Origin: Candidatus Pandoraea novymonadis
Lineage (GTDB): Bacteria; Pseudomonadota; Gammaproteobacteria; Burkholderiales; Burkholderiaceae
DNA length: 64,000 bases
Reading direction: 5' to 3'
Assembly (NCBI RefSeq): GCF_003004665.1
Contig: NZ_MUHY01000001.1
Coordinates: 682,001 to 746,000, forward strand
In this document: piece by piece, positions 19,338 to 29,890 of the stretch
How positions within the stretch are numbered: position 1 is the stretch's first letter
Layout: each line of letters starts with the position of its first letter
Notes under the pieces: model-generated
The model's database searches: none
The model's input: only the letters and a program-made list of their open reading frames with translations
Told to the model about the DNA's origin: nothing
Made by a program: the position numbers and the translations under genes

Positions 19338-21365
19338 TCAACGGGCCACTACGATATCAGCTACTGGTACCTCAGCCGCTTTTATCCCCGCAATCGGCGA
19401 TATCGCCTCATCGCCGATACCGTTGTCCGAGACAATGTCATCACTATGGCTAACATCAGCCAAAATCTCCTGAGTAACTCCAAGCACCTTTGCCACACGT
19501 AAAGACACCGTCAACGTTACGACATCGAGTGTTATCACGTCGAGTAGAATCTGTGTTCCGCGCGCATGAGTGCCGAGCCCAGGCGCGACAACCGTCAACG
19601 GAATCTCATTCAAACGTACTACATCACCTTTTAGAACACTGGCTTGGACCTGTGTCTTATTTTCCTGCATAAGCCAACGTAAGCACCAGTAACGCTCCAT
19701 GCGACTCTGATACTCTCCATACATCGCATATGCAGCTTCAAAGCTCGATACGGTGGCATACAAATCCGCATCCTTCTGCTTAAATGGTGCAGCCAGCTTT
19801 GCGGTCACGCCATGACGTGCGCAAGCTAGCAACTGCCATTGATTGACTAAGTCAACATAACGCCGTAATGGCGAAGTGCTCCAGGCATACTGCTCCACGC
19901 CAAGTCCTTCATGCGGAGCCGGCACAATTTGCATACGAGTTCGGTTTACACCGTAGGCACGCTGCACACGATAAATGCCAGGGACGCCACATTCAGCGAG
20001 CAACTTTCCCCATGTGCTGTTCGCAAGAATTGCCATTTCTGCAACAATCAAATCAAGTGGAGCACCTCGCGTACGCGGCTCAATCGAAACATTATCACCC
20101 GCGATATAAAAGTTAAAGTCTAACTTGTTATTGACTTCTGGACGCAAACCAGATTTGGCTCTCGCTACCTGACGTTTAGAATATAAAGCCTGCGCAAAAT
20201 GCCATAACACACCAAGTTCATTCTTATGTAAATAGTTGCCTGTGCCATCTGCCAATGTCTCAGCAGTCACGATAGCATCGAGTTCATTGTGACGCAGGTT
20301 AGCGGAAATCTGCACTTGCTCGGCACGTGTCTCTGTCGCTACGGATTCGTAAGTCTCCGCATCAATGATTACATAGAGTGACAGAGCAGGGCGAGGAGCA
20401 CCCTGCTTCAAGGTATACAAATCGACCACAGCATCAGGAAGCATGGTAATTTTTTCACCCGGGGCATAAACTGTCGACATACGCTCACGTGCGATTGAGT
20501 CGATCACGTCACCACGTCTGATGCCAAGCGCCGGAGCCGCAATATGAATACCAACACGCAATAGGCCATCCGGCAATACTTTAACAGACAAAGCATCATC
20601 GATTTCCGTTGTGCTTATATCGTCAATTGAGAATGCTTCAACGTCGGCAAGTGGCAAATTTTCGTCAGGCAACGACACTGGTCCAATATCTGGGAAACCC
20701 TTCCCTCTTGGGAAATGCTCGTACAGGAACCCCGTCTCATGAAACGCACGCGGCGATGAAATACCACCGCAAGCAATCATAATCTCTGCCGCCGTCTTTC
20801 CAGTAGTGAATGCAGCAACATCTAATGCCTTCGATTCAATAGTGTTTTTGTCTGGTCTGAACAGCAGCTGCAACTCTAGGCCTTTGAAGGCATCAGGCAA
20901 ATGACCGGCAACCAGCTGTTCAACATAGTCCGTTTGCAACATGGCTTGTTGTTTCTTACGTTCTATTCCCTCTAACGCCGCCTGCAATTGTTCCTCTGGC
21001 GCCCGCTGATACTGCCCAGCACCTTTACGACGAAAATAAATGGGTGATGCTTGCAGTACAAGTGCCAAGGCGGCCTGCTGCGAGACACTGACCCCACAGC
21101 CAAAATACTCGGCAGCCAAGGTGATAAAAGAAAATCCCTCTGCCGGCGCGCACTCCCACAAAAATTGCAAGTCAATATCACGCGCGAAGGCATCAGCCTG
21201 CTTCACAAGATCAAGAGGGCTGGGCAATTCAAAACTTAACAGGATATCACGGCTCTTGATTTTACAGCGCCGACCCCCAGGCAACTCGACCTGATACGAT
21301 TGACCTTGCTGGGATAAAATTGTACCTGCTTTAAAGCAGCCAGATTCTTGAAAAAAAACGTTCAT
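19338..21365 (-). CDS. RNB-domain exoribonuclease (RNase II/R family)
   Basis: 675 residues from the ATG at 21365 (MNVFFQESGCFKAGTI); an in-frame start 75 nt upstream is possible but adds non-conserved residues. After an N-terminal cold-shock-like region, the RNB domain carries the metal site AFSIDDISTTEIDDALSV, where one Asp of the E. coli RNase II motif is Glu, and the downstream GAPRPALSLYV and STSPLRRYVDLVNQWQL segments of the catalytic channel. The enzyme degrades RNA 3' to 5'. Its 3' tail lacks a clear S1 domain by eye. yqiA lies 80 bp upstream on the same strand. Confidence 0.9.
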   Translation of the reverse strand: MNVFFQESGCFKAGTILSQQGQSYQVELPGGRRCKIKSRDILLSFELPSPLDLVKQADAFARDIDLQFLWECAPAEGFSFITLAAEYFGCGVSVSQQAALALVLQASPIYFRRKGAGQYQRAPEEQLQAALEGIERKKQQAMLQTDYVEQLVAGHLPDAFKGLELQLLFRPDKNTIESKALDVAAFTTGKTAAEIMIACGGISSPRAFHETGFLYEHFPRGKGFPDIGPVSLPDENLPLADVEAFSIDDISTTEIDDALSVKVLPDGLLRVGIHIAAPALGIRRGDVIDSIARERMSTVYAPGEKITMLPDAVVDLYTLKQGAPRPALSLYVIIDAETYESVATETRAEQVQISANLRHNELDAIVTAETLADGTGNYLHKNELGVLWHFAQALYSKRQVARAKSGLRPEVNNKLDFNFYIAGDNVSIEPRTRGAPLDLIVAEMAILANSTWGKLLAECGVPGIYRVQRAYGVNRTRMQIVPAPHEGLGVEQYAWSTSPLRRYVDLVNQWQLLACARHGVTAKLAAPFKQKDADLYATVSSFEAAYAMYGEYQSRMERYWCLRWLMQENKTQVQASVLKGDVVRLNEIPLTVVAPGLGTHARGTQILLDVITLDVVTLTVSLRVAKVLGVTQEILADVSHSDDIVSDNGIGDEAISPIAGIKAAEVPVADIVVAR

Positions 21366-21445
21366 GAAACTACCATTGTCCACACGGGACCCACATTGTA
21401 AACCGGTCACGTACGCCGGAGCTTTCATTGGAAAATTCAAATCAC

Positions 21446-22033
21446 CTAAAATTCAGGGGTTATATTGTAAACACCAGCAAACTTGAGCACATCGTCAAGA
21501 TACTTCGAAAAATCTGAAATTCCATGGTCGCTACCTTCGATCAACGTAAGCTTTGCTCTTGAGTATTTTTCTACCATATCGCGATAATTAAGAGTTTCGT
21601 CACCCGTCGTCGCAATCAAGTAGTATCGCTCAGGATTTGTGATGACCGGGACTTCAAGCGCACAGAGCTCATCTAAATGATGCGGTTCAAAGACGATTGT
21701 TCGACCACCATGCCAAAGCTGCTGCTCACCCAACCATTTACCTAAATCTCGGTACGGTTGCGTGACTGGATTAAGCAAAACAGCCCTGCAACCAAAATAT
21801 TCTGCAAGATAGGTCGCATAAAATCCACCAAGCGAACTGCCTACGAGAGTAAGATCATCCCATGCAATACCAACCAATAGACGTTTCACATCGATGATGC
21901 TCGCAGTAGGAGAAAGTGGCAACTGCGGACAAATCCATTGATGACCTCGCATTAATTTATGCATACGCACAGCCATCATCTGAGCTTTGAATGACTGTGG
22001 TGAAGATAAGAAACCATGTAAATATAAAATCAT
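21446..22033 (-). CDS. yqiA: YqiA/YcfP-type alpha/beta-fold esterase (UPF0227)
   Basis: 195 residues. It begins with the hydrolase strand LYLHGFLSSPQSFKAQ; the nucleophile elbow is GSSLGGFYATYLAE (Ser in G-S-S-L-G-G) and the C-terminal SDHGISDF supplies the His. YqiA of E. coli is an esterase of unknown physiological substrate. It lies 15 nt downstream of mpl and looks like part of an mpl-yqiA-ribonuclease operon. Confidence 0.9.
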   Translation of the reverse strand: MILYLHGFLSSPQSFKAQMMAVRMHKLMRGHQWICPQLPLSPTASIIDVKRLLVGIAWDDLTLVGSSLGGFYATYLAEYFGCRAVLLNPVTQPYRDLGKWLGEQQLWHGGRTIVFEPHHLDELCALEVPVITNPERYYLIATTGDETLNYRDMVEKYSRAKLTLIEGSDHGISDFSKYLDDVLKFAGVYNITPEF

Positions 22034-22048
22034 ACTGAATGTCGTTAC

Positions 22049-23437
22049 TTAATTCTGTCCAACAACAAGGGCATCAAGCAATTTTTGGTGAATCCCACCG
22101 AAACTGCCATTACTAATAACCACCACCTGATCAAACGGCTGCACAACAGCTACGATAGCACGGACCAATCCATCAATATCATTGTGTACTTGTGCACGAT
22201 CCCCCAATGGAGAAAAAGCTTTGACTACATCCCAGCTGAGGATATCTTTCCCTGCAAGTGCCTCGTAAACAAATACGAGATCAGCATCAGCCAAGCTAGC
22301 AGCAAGCTGTACTTTCATCATTCCAAGCTTCATCGTGTTGGAACGCGGCTCCAACACAGCCAATATACGCGCGGCCTGACCCACACATTTACGCAAACCA
22401 GCCAAAATATTCCGAATCGCCGTTGGATGATGTGCGAAATCATCAAATACCGTTACACCATTGACCGTGCCACATCTTTCCATACGACGCTTGACATTCT
22501 GAAACTTCTCCAGCGATGCCACCGCCAGCTGCGGTTTCACTCCAACGTGATGGGCTGCAGCAATAGCAGCTAAAGCATTGAGTTGATTATGCTCGCCATG
22601 CAAACCCCATTTCACTTGACCGACGATCTTCAATCCTTTTCGTACCCAAAAAGCTTCCTCTCCAGGTGTGGCAGATACCATCCCCTCATCTACGTGCCAA
22701 CTATCAGAAACACCAAAATACTCAACCGTACTCCAACAACCTCTTTCAAGTACACGCTGAAGGCCAGTTTCCCGACCATTTAAGACTAAACGACCTTGAC
22801 TAGGCACTGTACGAATCAGATTATGAAATTGCATCTCGATCGCCATCAAATCCGAGAAAATATCAGCATGATCATACTCAAGGTTATTCAAAATCAGCGT
22901 ACGAGGTCGATAATGGACAAATTTCGATCGTTTATCAAAAAACGCCGTATCATACTCATCCGCTTCGATGACAAAGAAATCACTGTCTGTAAGACGCGCG
23001 GAAATATTAAAGTTAATGGGCACACCGCCAATCAGGAAACCTGGGTTATATCCCGTATCTTCCAAAATCCAAGATAGCATGGACGTAGTCGTGGTTTTGC
23101 CATGTGTACCAGCGACCGCTAACACCCATTTTTTGCAGAGCACATATTCACCCAGCCATTGAGGACCAGACATATAAGGTAAATTCCGGTTCAAAATCTC
23201 TTCCATCAAAGGATTACCACGCGAAATAACATTGCCGATCACAAACATGTCTGGAGCTAATAACACCTGTTTTGCATCAAAACCATCAATCAGACTGATT
23301 CCCTGCATTTCTAGCTGCGTACTCATGGGCGGGTAAACATTGACATCACAACCAGTGACCGTATAGCCAGCTTCTCGCGCAAGTACTGCCAAACCACCCA
23401 TGAATGTGCCACAAATACCAAGTATATGAATATGCAT
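22049..23437 (-). CDS. mpl: UDP-MurNAc:L-Ala-gamma-D-Glu-meso-DAP ligase (murein peptide recycling)
   Basis: 462 residues from the ATG at 23437 (MHIHILGICGTFMGGLA). Mpl attaches the recycled tripeptide to UDP-MurNAc. It has the Mur ligase ATP loop [30 protein letters not shown], and FDDFAHHPTAI typical of Mpl/MurC. The GTFMGG start separates it from MurC (GIGGAGMSG), which is at 51637-53046. Together with AmpD at 39053 it indicates active cell-wall recycling. Confidence 0.95.
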   Translation of the reverse strand: MHIHILGICGTFMGGLAVLAREAGYTVTGCDVNVYPPMSTQLEMQGISLIDGFDAKQVLLAPDMFVIGNVISRGNPLMEEILNRNLPYMSGPQWLGEYVLCKKWVLAVAGTHGKTTTTSMLSWILEDTGYNPGFLIGGVPINFNISARLTDSDFFVIEADEYDTAFFDKRSKFVHYRPRTLILNNLEYDHADIFSDLMAIEMQFHNLIRTVPSQGRLVLNGRETGLQRVLERGCWSTVEYFGVSDSWHVDEGMVSATPGEEAFWVRKGLKIVGQVKWGLHGEHNQLNALAAIAAAHHVGVKPQLAVASLEKFQNVKRRMERCGTVNGVTVFDDFAHHPTAIRNILAGLRKCVGQAARILAVLEPRSNTMKLGMMKVQLAASLADADLVFVYEALAGKDILSWDVVKAFSPLGDRAQVHNDIDGLVRAIVAVVQPFDQVVVISNGSFGGIHQKLLDALVVGQN

Positions 23438-23999
23438 ATTAGGAGTTACGTCAATCAACTGCGATAGTTAAAGATGTCAATTCATTCTACTCGACCTATC
23501 TAAACAAGAGTGAGCGCCGCCAAATTTTCTCTCTACCGCTCAACTGCTCAATGAAATCACAAAAACCAGATCTTCAAATCAGCACCCAGAAAACGCTTAG
23601 CAAAAATATCATTACCAAATGAGATTCGATCACAAGCGCAATAAGCGGAACACAAATTGACAATAAAATCTCCATCGCCAATACAATTTCCTATTCACAT
23701 AAATAGAGGTCAAAATGATGGGAATATTTAGCAAAAAATAAATCAGTTGTATGCGAAGAACAACATTTATAGACGGCGCTGCAGACACACATCTCCACCT
23801 TTATCTTCACGACCCGTAACCCACAAAATATTAACGCTGATCGATTCAACAGTAACATCATAGATATTATTGCTTATTGGCACCAAGAGACTTATAGACT
23901 AACGAAAGGAGTAAAAAGCTATTTCTTACCATCAATGCCTCCTCCAATTTTATTGAAAAGAATTTTTTATAACTTTCCTTTCCAGTTCATTCTACATTC
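23438..23999. other. Gene-free stretch between divergent mpl and the TlpA-like gene
   Basis: 562 bp that must contain two divergent promoters. I could not identify convincing hexamers or any hairpin. Confidence 0.5.
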
Positions 24000-24545
24000 A
24001 TGAAAAAAAAAATCCTTATCCTGGTAATCCTAACGCTCATAGCAGGGAGTGCAGGATTTTATTTTAGTCACTCACAGCGAGTCCTTAAAATTGACGGCGA
24101 TGCTGCTGTTAAGCAACTTCTAAAAATCCAATTTCCAGATCTAAATGGAACTAACCAGCCTATTTCACAATGGCATGGGAAAATATTGGTGATTAACTTT
24201 TGGGCACCCTGGTGCAGTCCTTGCGTTGCAGAAATGTCCACCCTTAATAAGTTATCTCATGAATTTCAAGATAAAAACGTACAATTTATTGGTATTGGCA
24301 TCGATTCAGCAACAAATATATTGAATTTTTTAAAAAAAGTACGTGTCGATTATCCATTGCTTGTCGCTGGTTATATAGGTATTGATTTAGCACGCACCTT
24401 CGGTAACACGACGAGTAAGCTACCGTTTACAGCAGTTATTGATATTTCAAACAATCTTCATACAAAAAAAATAGGTCAGATTTCGGAAGATGAACTTCGT
24501 GCCATACTCAATAGCCTTGCAAACGCTATTGACCAAGCAAAATGA
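24000..24545 (+). CDS. TlpA-like thiol:disulfide oxidoreductase, membrane-anchored
   Basis: 181 residues. A KKK start and a hydrophobic stretch (residues 5-20) form an uncleaved anchor or signal, so the thioredoxin domain faces the periplasm. The active site is FWAPWCSPCVAEM with WCSPC at residues 71-75, and the cis-proline loop is KLPFTAVID. Members reduce cytochrome c apoproteins or other periplasmic disulfides; the partner is not known. No clear Shine-Dalgarno precedes the ATG. aroQ follows by 130 bp. Confidence 0.9.
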   Translation: MKKKILILVILTLIAGSAGFYFSHSQRVLKIDGDAAVKQLLKIQFPDLNGTNQPISQWHGKILVINFWAPWCSPCVAEMSTLNKLSHEFQDKNVQFIGIGIDSATNILNFLKKVRVDYPLLVAGYIGIDLARTFGNTTSKLPFTAVIDISNNLHTKKIGQISEDELRAILNSLANAIDQAK

Positions 24546-24675
24546 GGCATATTCCATGCAAGGCTAACATGGTTAGTATAGACACCACAGAAAGAGGAGC
24601 ACTAATCGTCCCACTAGACAAAATTCGTCAACTATCGTTTAATTGCGCACATTTTCGCGAAATATCTAACAAACA

Positions 24676-25119
24676 ATGGCTCATCGCATACTTGTGCTGC
24701 ACGGTCCCAATCTCAATCTACTTGGCGCTCGAGAGCCGAGTGTTTATGGTCAAAAAACATTAAAAGATGTCAACAAAGAACTATATAAGCAAGCAAACGC
24801 TGCTGGCGCCGAATTGCTGACTTTCCAAAGCAATCATGAAGGCATACTTGTAGATCGAATCCACGAGGCGAGTCAGCAGACAGATTTTATAATCATCAAC
24901 CCAGCGGCATACACCCATACGAGCATTGCGATTCGCGATGCAATTGCTGCTGTCAGTATTCCGTTTATCGAGATCCATCTGTCAAATGTTCACCAACGGG
25001 ATGTATTTCGACACCACTCTTATTTTTCAGATATCGCTCAAGGTGTGATCTGCGGCCTTGGATGGCGCGGTTACACCTATGCACTCGATTTTGCCCTGCG
25101 CCGGCTCTCCGGCGAGTAG
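24676..25119 (+). CDS. aroQ: 3-dehydroquinate dehydratase, type II
   Basis: 147 residues, the normal size of the dodecameric type II enzyme. It dehydrates 3-dehydroquinate in the shikimate pathway. Seen are [20 protein letters not shown] with the catalytic Tyr24, the SNHEG lid, [10 protein letters not shown] and [11 protein letters not shown] with the catalytic His. It is followed by accB-accC-prmA at 66 bp, an order familiar from Burkholderia and Pseudomonas. Confidence 0.97.
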   Translation: MAHRILVLHGPNLNLLGAREPSVYGQKTLKDVNKELYKQANAAGAELLTFQSNHEGILVDRIHEASQQTDFIIINPAAYTHTSIAIRDAIAAVSIPFIEIHLSNVHQRDVFRHHSYFSDIAQGVICGLGWRGYTYALDFALRRLSGE

Positions 25120-25185
25120 ATTTTTATTTATCCTTTATACGGTGCGCTTATGCCCGTGGGACAAAAAAATCAAGGAGCTTCCTAG

Positions 25186-25647
25186 ATGGATTTGCGCAAA
25201 CTAAAAACGTTGATCGACCTCCTGGCCGATTCAGATATTTCAGAGTTAGAAATCACAGAAGGCGAAAGCAAAGTTCGCATCATTAAGGCTACGCGTCAAG
25301 TGACCGCAGCTCCAATGTCAATGACTCTGTCACACCTCATGACACCACAAGTTGAAACATCTGCGTCTGTTACATCAACTCTTGCAGAATCGCATGCACC
25401 GACGGCGATACAAGGTCACATTGTTAATTCTCCAATGGTCGGTACGTTCTACCGAGCCCCATCACCCAGTGCGGATTCATTCGTTCAAATAGGAGATACG
25501 GTCAAAGAAGGTCAAACGTTATGCATTATCGAAGCTATGAAATTACTAAATGAAATCGAAGCAGATAAAGCGGGTATTATCAAAGAAATTTTGAGTGAGA
25601 ATGGCCAAGCAGTCGAATTCGGCCAACCTCTTTTCGTCATAGGCTAA
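25186..25647 (+). CDS. accB: Acetyl-CoA carboxylase biotin carboxyl carrier protein
   Basis: 153 residues. An N-terminal helical region ([18 protein letters not shown]) is joined by a Ser/Thr/Pro-rich linker to the biotinyl domain with [15 protein letters not shown] (thumb) and [14 protein letters not shown], in which Lys119 carries biotin. The usual AMKLMNEIE has Leu for Met here. AAGGAG lies 8 nt before the ATG. It works with AccC, next gene, in malonyl-CoA synthesis. Confidence 0.97.
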   Translation: MDLRKLKTLIDLLADSDISELEITEGESKVRIIKATRQVTAAPMSMTLSHLMTPQVETSASVTSTLAESHAPTAIQGHIVNSPMVGTFYRAPSPSADSFVQIGDTVKEGQTLCIIEAMKLLNEIEADKAGIIKEILSENGQAVEFGQPLFVIG

Positions 25648-25708
25648 ATACCCCGGCCAGTCAAGCATCCGACGATTCTCTCCCACTCTCGGATAGAGGT
25701 TGAAAATC

Positions 25709-27070
25709 ATGTTTGAAAAAATTCTCATTGCAAATCGCGGCGAAATTGCTCTGCGTATTCAACGTGCATGCCGTGAATTAGGTATAAAAACTGTCGTAGT
25801 CTATTCGACGGCCGATAAAGATGCAAAATATGTCAAGCTTGCTGATGAAGCAGTCTGTATAGGACCGGCGCCGTCAGCTCAGAGCTATTTAAGCATGCCA
25901 GCACTCATCAGCGCGGCCGAAGTCACTGACGCGCAAGCTATACACCCAGGCTATGGATTTTTATCCGAAAACGCGGATTTTGCAGAGCGCGTCGAGCAAT
26001 CGGGTTTTATCTTTATTGGTCCTCGCCCTGAGACAATCCGTCTGATGGGTGATAAAGTATCAGCCAAACAGACCATGATCAAAACGGGTGTCCCGTGCGT
26101 ACCAGGTTCAGAAGGAGTGTTGCCGGAAGATCCAAAGGAAATTGTACGTATAGCACGCCATGTTGGTTATCCAGTCATAATCAAAGCGGCTGGTGGCGGA
26201 GGTGGCCGAGGCATGAGGGTAGTACATACAGAAGCAGCACTCGTCAACGCGGTTAACATGACGCGCGAAGAAGCAGGTCGTGCATTTCATAATCCGGAAG
26301 TTTATATGGAGAAGTTCCTTGAGAATCCTCGCCATATCGAAATCCAAATACTGACCGATAAGCACAAAAACACTATCTGGCTTGGGGAACGCGACTGTTC
26401 AATGCAACGACGCCATCAGAAGATCATCGAAGAAGCAAGCGCTCCAATGATCCCACGCCGTTTGATCGATCGTATTGGCGACCGCTGTGCCGAAGCGGCC
26501 AAAAAAATGGGTTATCACGGGGCTGGCACCTTCGAATTTCTGTATGAAAATGGAGAGTTCTACTTCATCGAAATGAATACGCGCATACAGGTCGAACACC
26601 CAGTAACTGAAATAATTACGGGCATCGATATCATACAAGAACAGATTCGTATTGCTGCAGGCGAAAAACTAACAATTCGCCAACGTGATATCGAATTCCA
26701 TGGACATGCAATCGAGTGCCGTATCAACGCTGAAGATCCATTCACATTCGCGCCATCCCCGGGTCGTATTACGGCCTGGCACATGCCTGGCGGACCTGGC
26801 ATTCGCGTTGATTCACATGCTTATAACGGTTATTTTGTGCCTCCCAATTATGACTCGATGATCGGCAAACTCATTGCCTACGGCTGTACCCGTGCGCAAG
26901 CCATCAATCGAATGCGTATTGCGCTATCAGAAATAGTAATCGAAGGCATTAAGACAAATGTTCCGTTGCATCGCCAGTTAATGCTTGACGCCAAATTCAT
27001 CGAAGGTGGGACAAGTATCCATTATCTTGAGTACAAACTAGCACAAAAATCTGCTGTTGAGGGTAACTAA
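25709..27070 (+). CDS. accC: Acetyl-CoA carboxylase biotin carboxylase subunit
   Basis: 453 residues from the ATG at 25709 ([16 protein letters not shown]); a TTG nine bases upstream is in frame but less likely, since GAGG is placed for the ATG. ATP-grasp enzyme: [11 protein letters not shown] glycine loop, [26 protein letters not shown] catalytic segment. It carboxylates biotin on AccB. prmA follows by 2 nt. Confidence 0.98.
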   Translation: MFEKILIANRGEIALRIQRACRELGIKTVVVYSTADKDAKYVKLADEAVCIGPAPSAQSYLSMPALISAAEVTDAQAIHPGYGFLSENADFAERVEQSGFIFIGPRPETIRLMGDKVSAKQTMIKTGVPCVPGSEGVLPEDPKEIVRIARHVGYPVIIKAAGGGGGRGMRVVHTEAALVNAVNMTREEAGRAFHNPEVYMEKFLENPRHIEIQILTDKHKNTIWLGERDCSMQRRHQKIIEEASAPMIPRRLIDRIGDRCAEAAKKMGYHGAGTFEFLYENGEFYFIEMNTRIQVEHPVTEIITGIDIIQEQIRIAAGEKLTIRQRDIEFHGHAIECRINAEDPFTFAPSPGRITAWHMPGGPGIRVDSHAYNGYFVPPNYDSMIGKLIAYGCTRAQAINRMRIALSEIVIEGIKTNVPLHRQLMLDAKFIEGGTSIHYLEYKLAQKSAVEGN

Positions 27071-27072
27071 AT

Positions 27073-27972
27073 ATGCCCATGTACCGTGAACTTGTGGTAG
27101 AAGAAGTCGCAAAAGCAAACGCAGAAGCATTGTCAGACGCTCTATTGAACCTAGGCGCACTATCCGTGTCGATAGAAGACTCCAACGCCGACACGCTAGC
27201 CGAACGACCCATATTTTGGGAACCTGGATTAATCACTACAAAGAACGAATGGGAACATTCACGTCTAATAGCGTTATTCAATCAGGATTATGACCCTCTT
27301 GTGCTACTTATCGCTGCGATCAATACTCTAGGCTTAACGCAAGTTCCTTCATATCTTTTGCGTGATGTAGCTGATCAAGATTGGGTTCATATGACACAAT
27401 CCAAGTTTGAACCGATCTCCATTGGAAAAAATATCTGGGTTGTACAATCCTGGCATAGCGCGCCAAAACCAAGTTCAATCGTGATTGAACTCGATCCAGG
27501 CCTCGCTTTTGGCACCGGCAGCCATCCAACCACACGTCTTTGTATGGAGTGGCTGGAGGAGCATATCTTTCCTGGTCAATCTTTGCTCGATTACGGCTGT
27601 GGCTCTGGAATTCTGGCAATTCTGGCACAAAAATGCGGCGCACAGCCAGTAATCGGTATCGATATTGATCCGCAAGCACTACTCACCGCGCGTGACAACA
27701 GTGAACGTAACCAAGTAACCGTCGAATACCACCTACCATCGGATCTTCAGAAAGCTCAATTCAATATCGTCATTGCAAACATCCTCTCAAATCCCCTCAA
27801 ACTACTGGCTTCAATATTGTGTGGCTACACAGCAAGAAGCGGACGATTAGCGTTATCAGGTGTGTTAGAGCATCAAGTGGACGAAGTCATCTTGGCCTAC
27901 GCGCCTTATATGACAATGAAACTCTGGCGCATGCAAGATGGTTGGGCCTGTTTACACGGCGAATCCACCTAG
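27073..27972 (+). CDS. prmA: Ribosomal protein L11 methyltransferase
   Basis: 299 residues. The N-terminal substrate-recognition domain is followed by [14 protein letters not shown] at 141-154 and the SAM-binding [11 protein letters not shown] at 173-183, with [10 protein letters not shown] as motif IV. PrmA trimethylates several lysines and the N-terminus of L11. It is coupled to accC with a 2-nt gap. No U-tract terminator follows. Confidence 0.97.
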   Translation: MPMYRELVVEEVAKANAEALSDALLNLGALSVSIEDSNADTLAERPIFWEPGLITTKNEWEHSRLIALFNQDYDPLVLLIAAINTLGLTQVPSYLLRDVADQDWVHMTQSKFEPISIGKNIWVVQSWHSAPKPSSIVIELDPGLAFGTGSHPTTRLCMEWLEEHIFPGQSLLDYGCGSGILAILAQKCGAQPVIGIDIDPQALLTARDNSERNQVTVEYHLPSDLQKAQFNIVIANILSNPLKLLASILCGYTARSGRLALSGVLEHQVDEVILAYAPYMTMKLWRMQDGWACLHGEST

Positions 27973-28442
27973 ATAAAGTACACACATACATCTCTTAATC
28001 ACATTCTTCCTGCTCGCTACTCTAATTACAATAAAATCTTTTTATGTCTACACAAGCCATTACCTTGTGCAAAGTCCTTTAGCTAAAGATCAGTAACGAG
28101 AATGGTGATAGCAATAAAGAACCATCGAGGAATCACTATAACGACAAAAAATTTTTGCTCACTGCTCAAATTACCGGTTTACTTACTCCAAAAATGCTCG
28201 TCATCTTAATTTATTATCTGACGATTAGGCTCCTGCCCTCATGCAGGGAATCTACACACGTTGAAGACGATTTTTTCCAAATATACCTCACAAAATAAAA
28301 CTCTCTTCCTATTCTAACTTCGTACAAAATGGCGAAGATTCTGTTAGGATTATCCCACAGGGATCTTAGACAACCCTCTATAGAAAAATTTATGTATTGA
28401 TTTTTTAGCGTTTTACTACATTCATCTATCAAGGAGAAATTG
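27973..28442. other. Gene-free stretch upstream of tpx
   Basis: 470 bp. A small hairpin CCTGC-CCTCAT-GCAGG lies near 28232. The tpx promoter is presumably near 28390, but only a TTGATT-like -35 is visible. Confidence 0.45.
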
Positions 28443-28943
28443 ATGTCTCAAGTCACACTCGGAGGCAACCCCACCACAGTTGGCGACAACTTCCCTCAAA
28501 AAGGTTCGATCGCACCTGCGTTTTCGCTCGTCAATAAGGATCTGGAAGACGTAAAACTCGCGGATTTTCAAGGTAAGCGGAAAATACTCAGCATTGTGCC
28601 AAGTTTAGATACGCCAACATGTGCAACATCCACACGTAAGTTCAATGAAGCTGCGAGCAAGCTCACCAATACCGTTGTACTAGTAGTATCCTCTGATCTA
28701 CCGTTCGCCATGAGTCGTTTCTGTGCCACCGAAGGCCTGACCAATGTTATCTCACTATCAACCATGCGTGGAGCAGAGTTCAAGCAAGTCTATGGCGTTG
28801 ACATCAAAACGGGGCCGCTTACCGGCGTTACAGCACGTGCCGTGCTCGTAATCGATGAAAACAATAAAATCCTGCACGCTGAACTCGTGAAAGAAATAAA
28901 GAATGAACCAAATTATGATGCAGCACTGAACGTATTATTGTAG
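28443..28943 (+). CDS. tpx: Thiol peroxidase Tpx
   Basis: 166 residues from the ATG at 28443, which has AAGGAG at 6 nt. It is an atypical 2-Cys peroxiredoxin: peroxidatic Cys60 in [13 protein letters not shown], resolving Cys94 in SRFCATEG, and the N-terminal [10 protein letters not shown]. It reduces lipid and alkyl peroxides with thioredoxin. It is monocistronic, flanked on both sides by gene-free DNA. Confidence 0.97.
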   Translation: MSQVTLGGNPTTVGDNFPQKGSIAPAFSLVNKDLEDVKLADFQGKRKILSIVPSLDTPTCATSTRKFNEAASKLTNTVVLVVSSDLPFAMSRFCATEGLTNVISLSTMRGAEFKQVYGVDIKTGPLTGVTARAVLVIDENNKILHAELVKEIKNEPNYDAALNVLL

Positions 28944-29785
28944 TCCGATCTTGTCATTCATGTAGCTTAAAAAAAATTAGCAAACACAAGCTTCAAAAAG
29001 CTATATCCTCATAGGAGGCCTATATCCGTTTCCATGCGGAGAAAATAACCCTCAAAAGCTCGACGCGACGAGAAATCCGTGCATAATAAATACAGACGGT
29101 TAAGGATTGATATGGGCTTGTGGCTAATTCTAACTGATTGTCAACGAAAAAGTTGGGTCTAATCAAACTCACTAAAAAACTTTTGTTCCTCTCCAAAAAA
29201 AACAATGTTTACAATACAAAACATAATAGACATAGCAGTCAATGAACTAACGTAAGAATAAAGGAGAAAAATACAAAATCACACAGCCAAATCACCTTAA
29301 AAGGTGTTCAGCGTGGCCAAGATGATAAGCTAACCTTTCGTGCTACCCGAAATAGGTAGTAGTCTGGAAGAAAAAAGTTATCATTACATGACCACCCTGA
29401 CATGAATTGAGTGATGAGACATCTTCTCTGGAGAGAAAGTGACCATCCTTGAGCAAAAATCAGAGACTCGACTGCTTAATCAGTTGTATGAAGATGAGAC
29501 GAAGATTCCCTTTGAGGGGAATATAATGTGGTAGAGAAAAAAACAATAAAGAGTCCCTAAATAGGGACTCTTAAACTGGTTCATCTCACCAAATTGACAT
29601 CATCTACATGATGCAGCAAATTACTTAGGATTACGGAATAGAAACTGGGGCTGGCTGAAAAGCTCGATAGCAAAACATAAGACCCCTCCCATCAAAAAAG
29701 ACAGTCCGTCGTAAAAAACGATAACTATCCAAACATCCTATTGCGTCGCAAGTTTCCTCACTTAGGAGATACCAAAAAATAAATT
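28944..29785. other. Long gene-free stretch with several small hairpins
   Basis: 842 bp between tpx and tRNA-Pro. Around 29262 there is AAGGAG with no usable start codon, followed by 27 open codons ending in TAG TAG at about 29359, which looks like the head of a decayed gene. Small stems follow at 29293-29306 (CACCTT/AAGGTG), 29343-29359 (CTACC/GGTAG), 29424-29437 (TTCTCT/AGAGAA) and 29505-29522 (ATTCCC/GGGAAT). The terminator at 29549-29572 closes the region. Confidence 0.45.
29549..29572 (-). terminator. Intrinsic terminator on the minus strand
   Basis: AAGAGTCCCTA and TAGGGACTCTT are perfect over 11 bp with a 2-nt centre. Read on the minus strand it is followed by TATTGTTTTTTT (29537-29548), so it ends the transcript running from ispB/tRNA-Pro, about 215 nt beyond the tRNA. 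Confidence 0.8.
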
Positions 29786-29862
29786 TGGTCGGGGTGAGAG
29801 GATTCGAACCTCCGGCCTCTACGTCCCGAACGTAGCGCTCTACCAGGCTAAGCTACACCCCG
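29786..29862 (-). tRNA. tRNA-Pro (CGG)
   Basis: 77 nt with encoded CCA. Acceptor CGGGGTG pairs with CACCCCG; the anticodon stem CTACG/CGTAG encloses the loop TTCGGGA, anticodon CGG reading CCG. The T-arm has GTTCGAATCC. It lies 28 bp downstream of the ispB stop on the same strand and may be cotranscribed. Confidence 0.96.
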
Positions 29863-29890
29863 TACTTTATCATAAAGAATTTTCACGAGA

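Noticed and set aside
19338-21365. Asp to Glu change in the RNB metal site taken as inactivating
   Set aside because: The change is conservative, and I believe TEIDDA-type motifs occur in functional betaproteobacterial members, so I do not treat it as a defect.
22085-22573. 162-residue open frame antisense to mpl
   Set aside because: Opposite a conserved ligase, rich in Cys, His and Thr without any motif.
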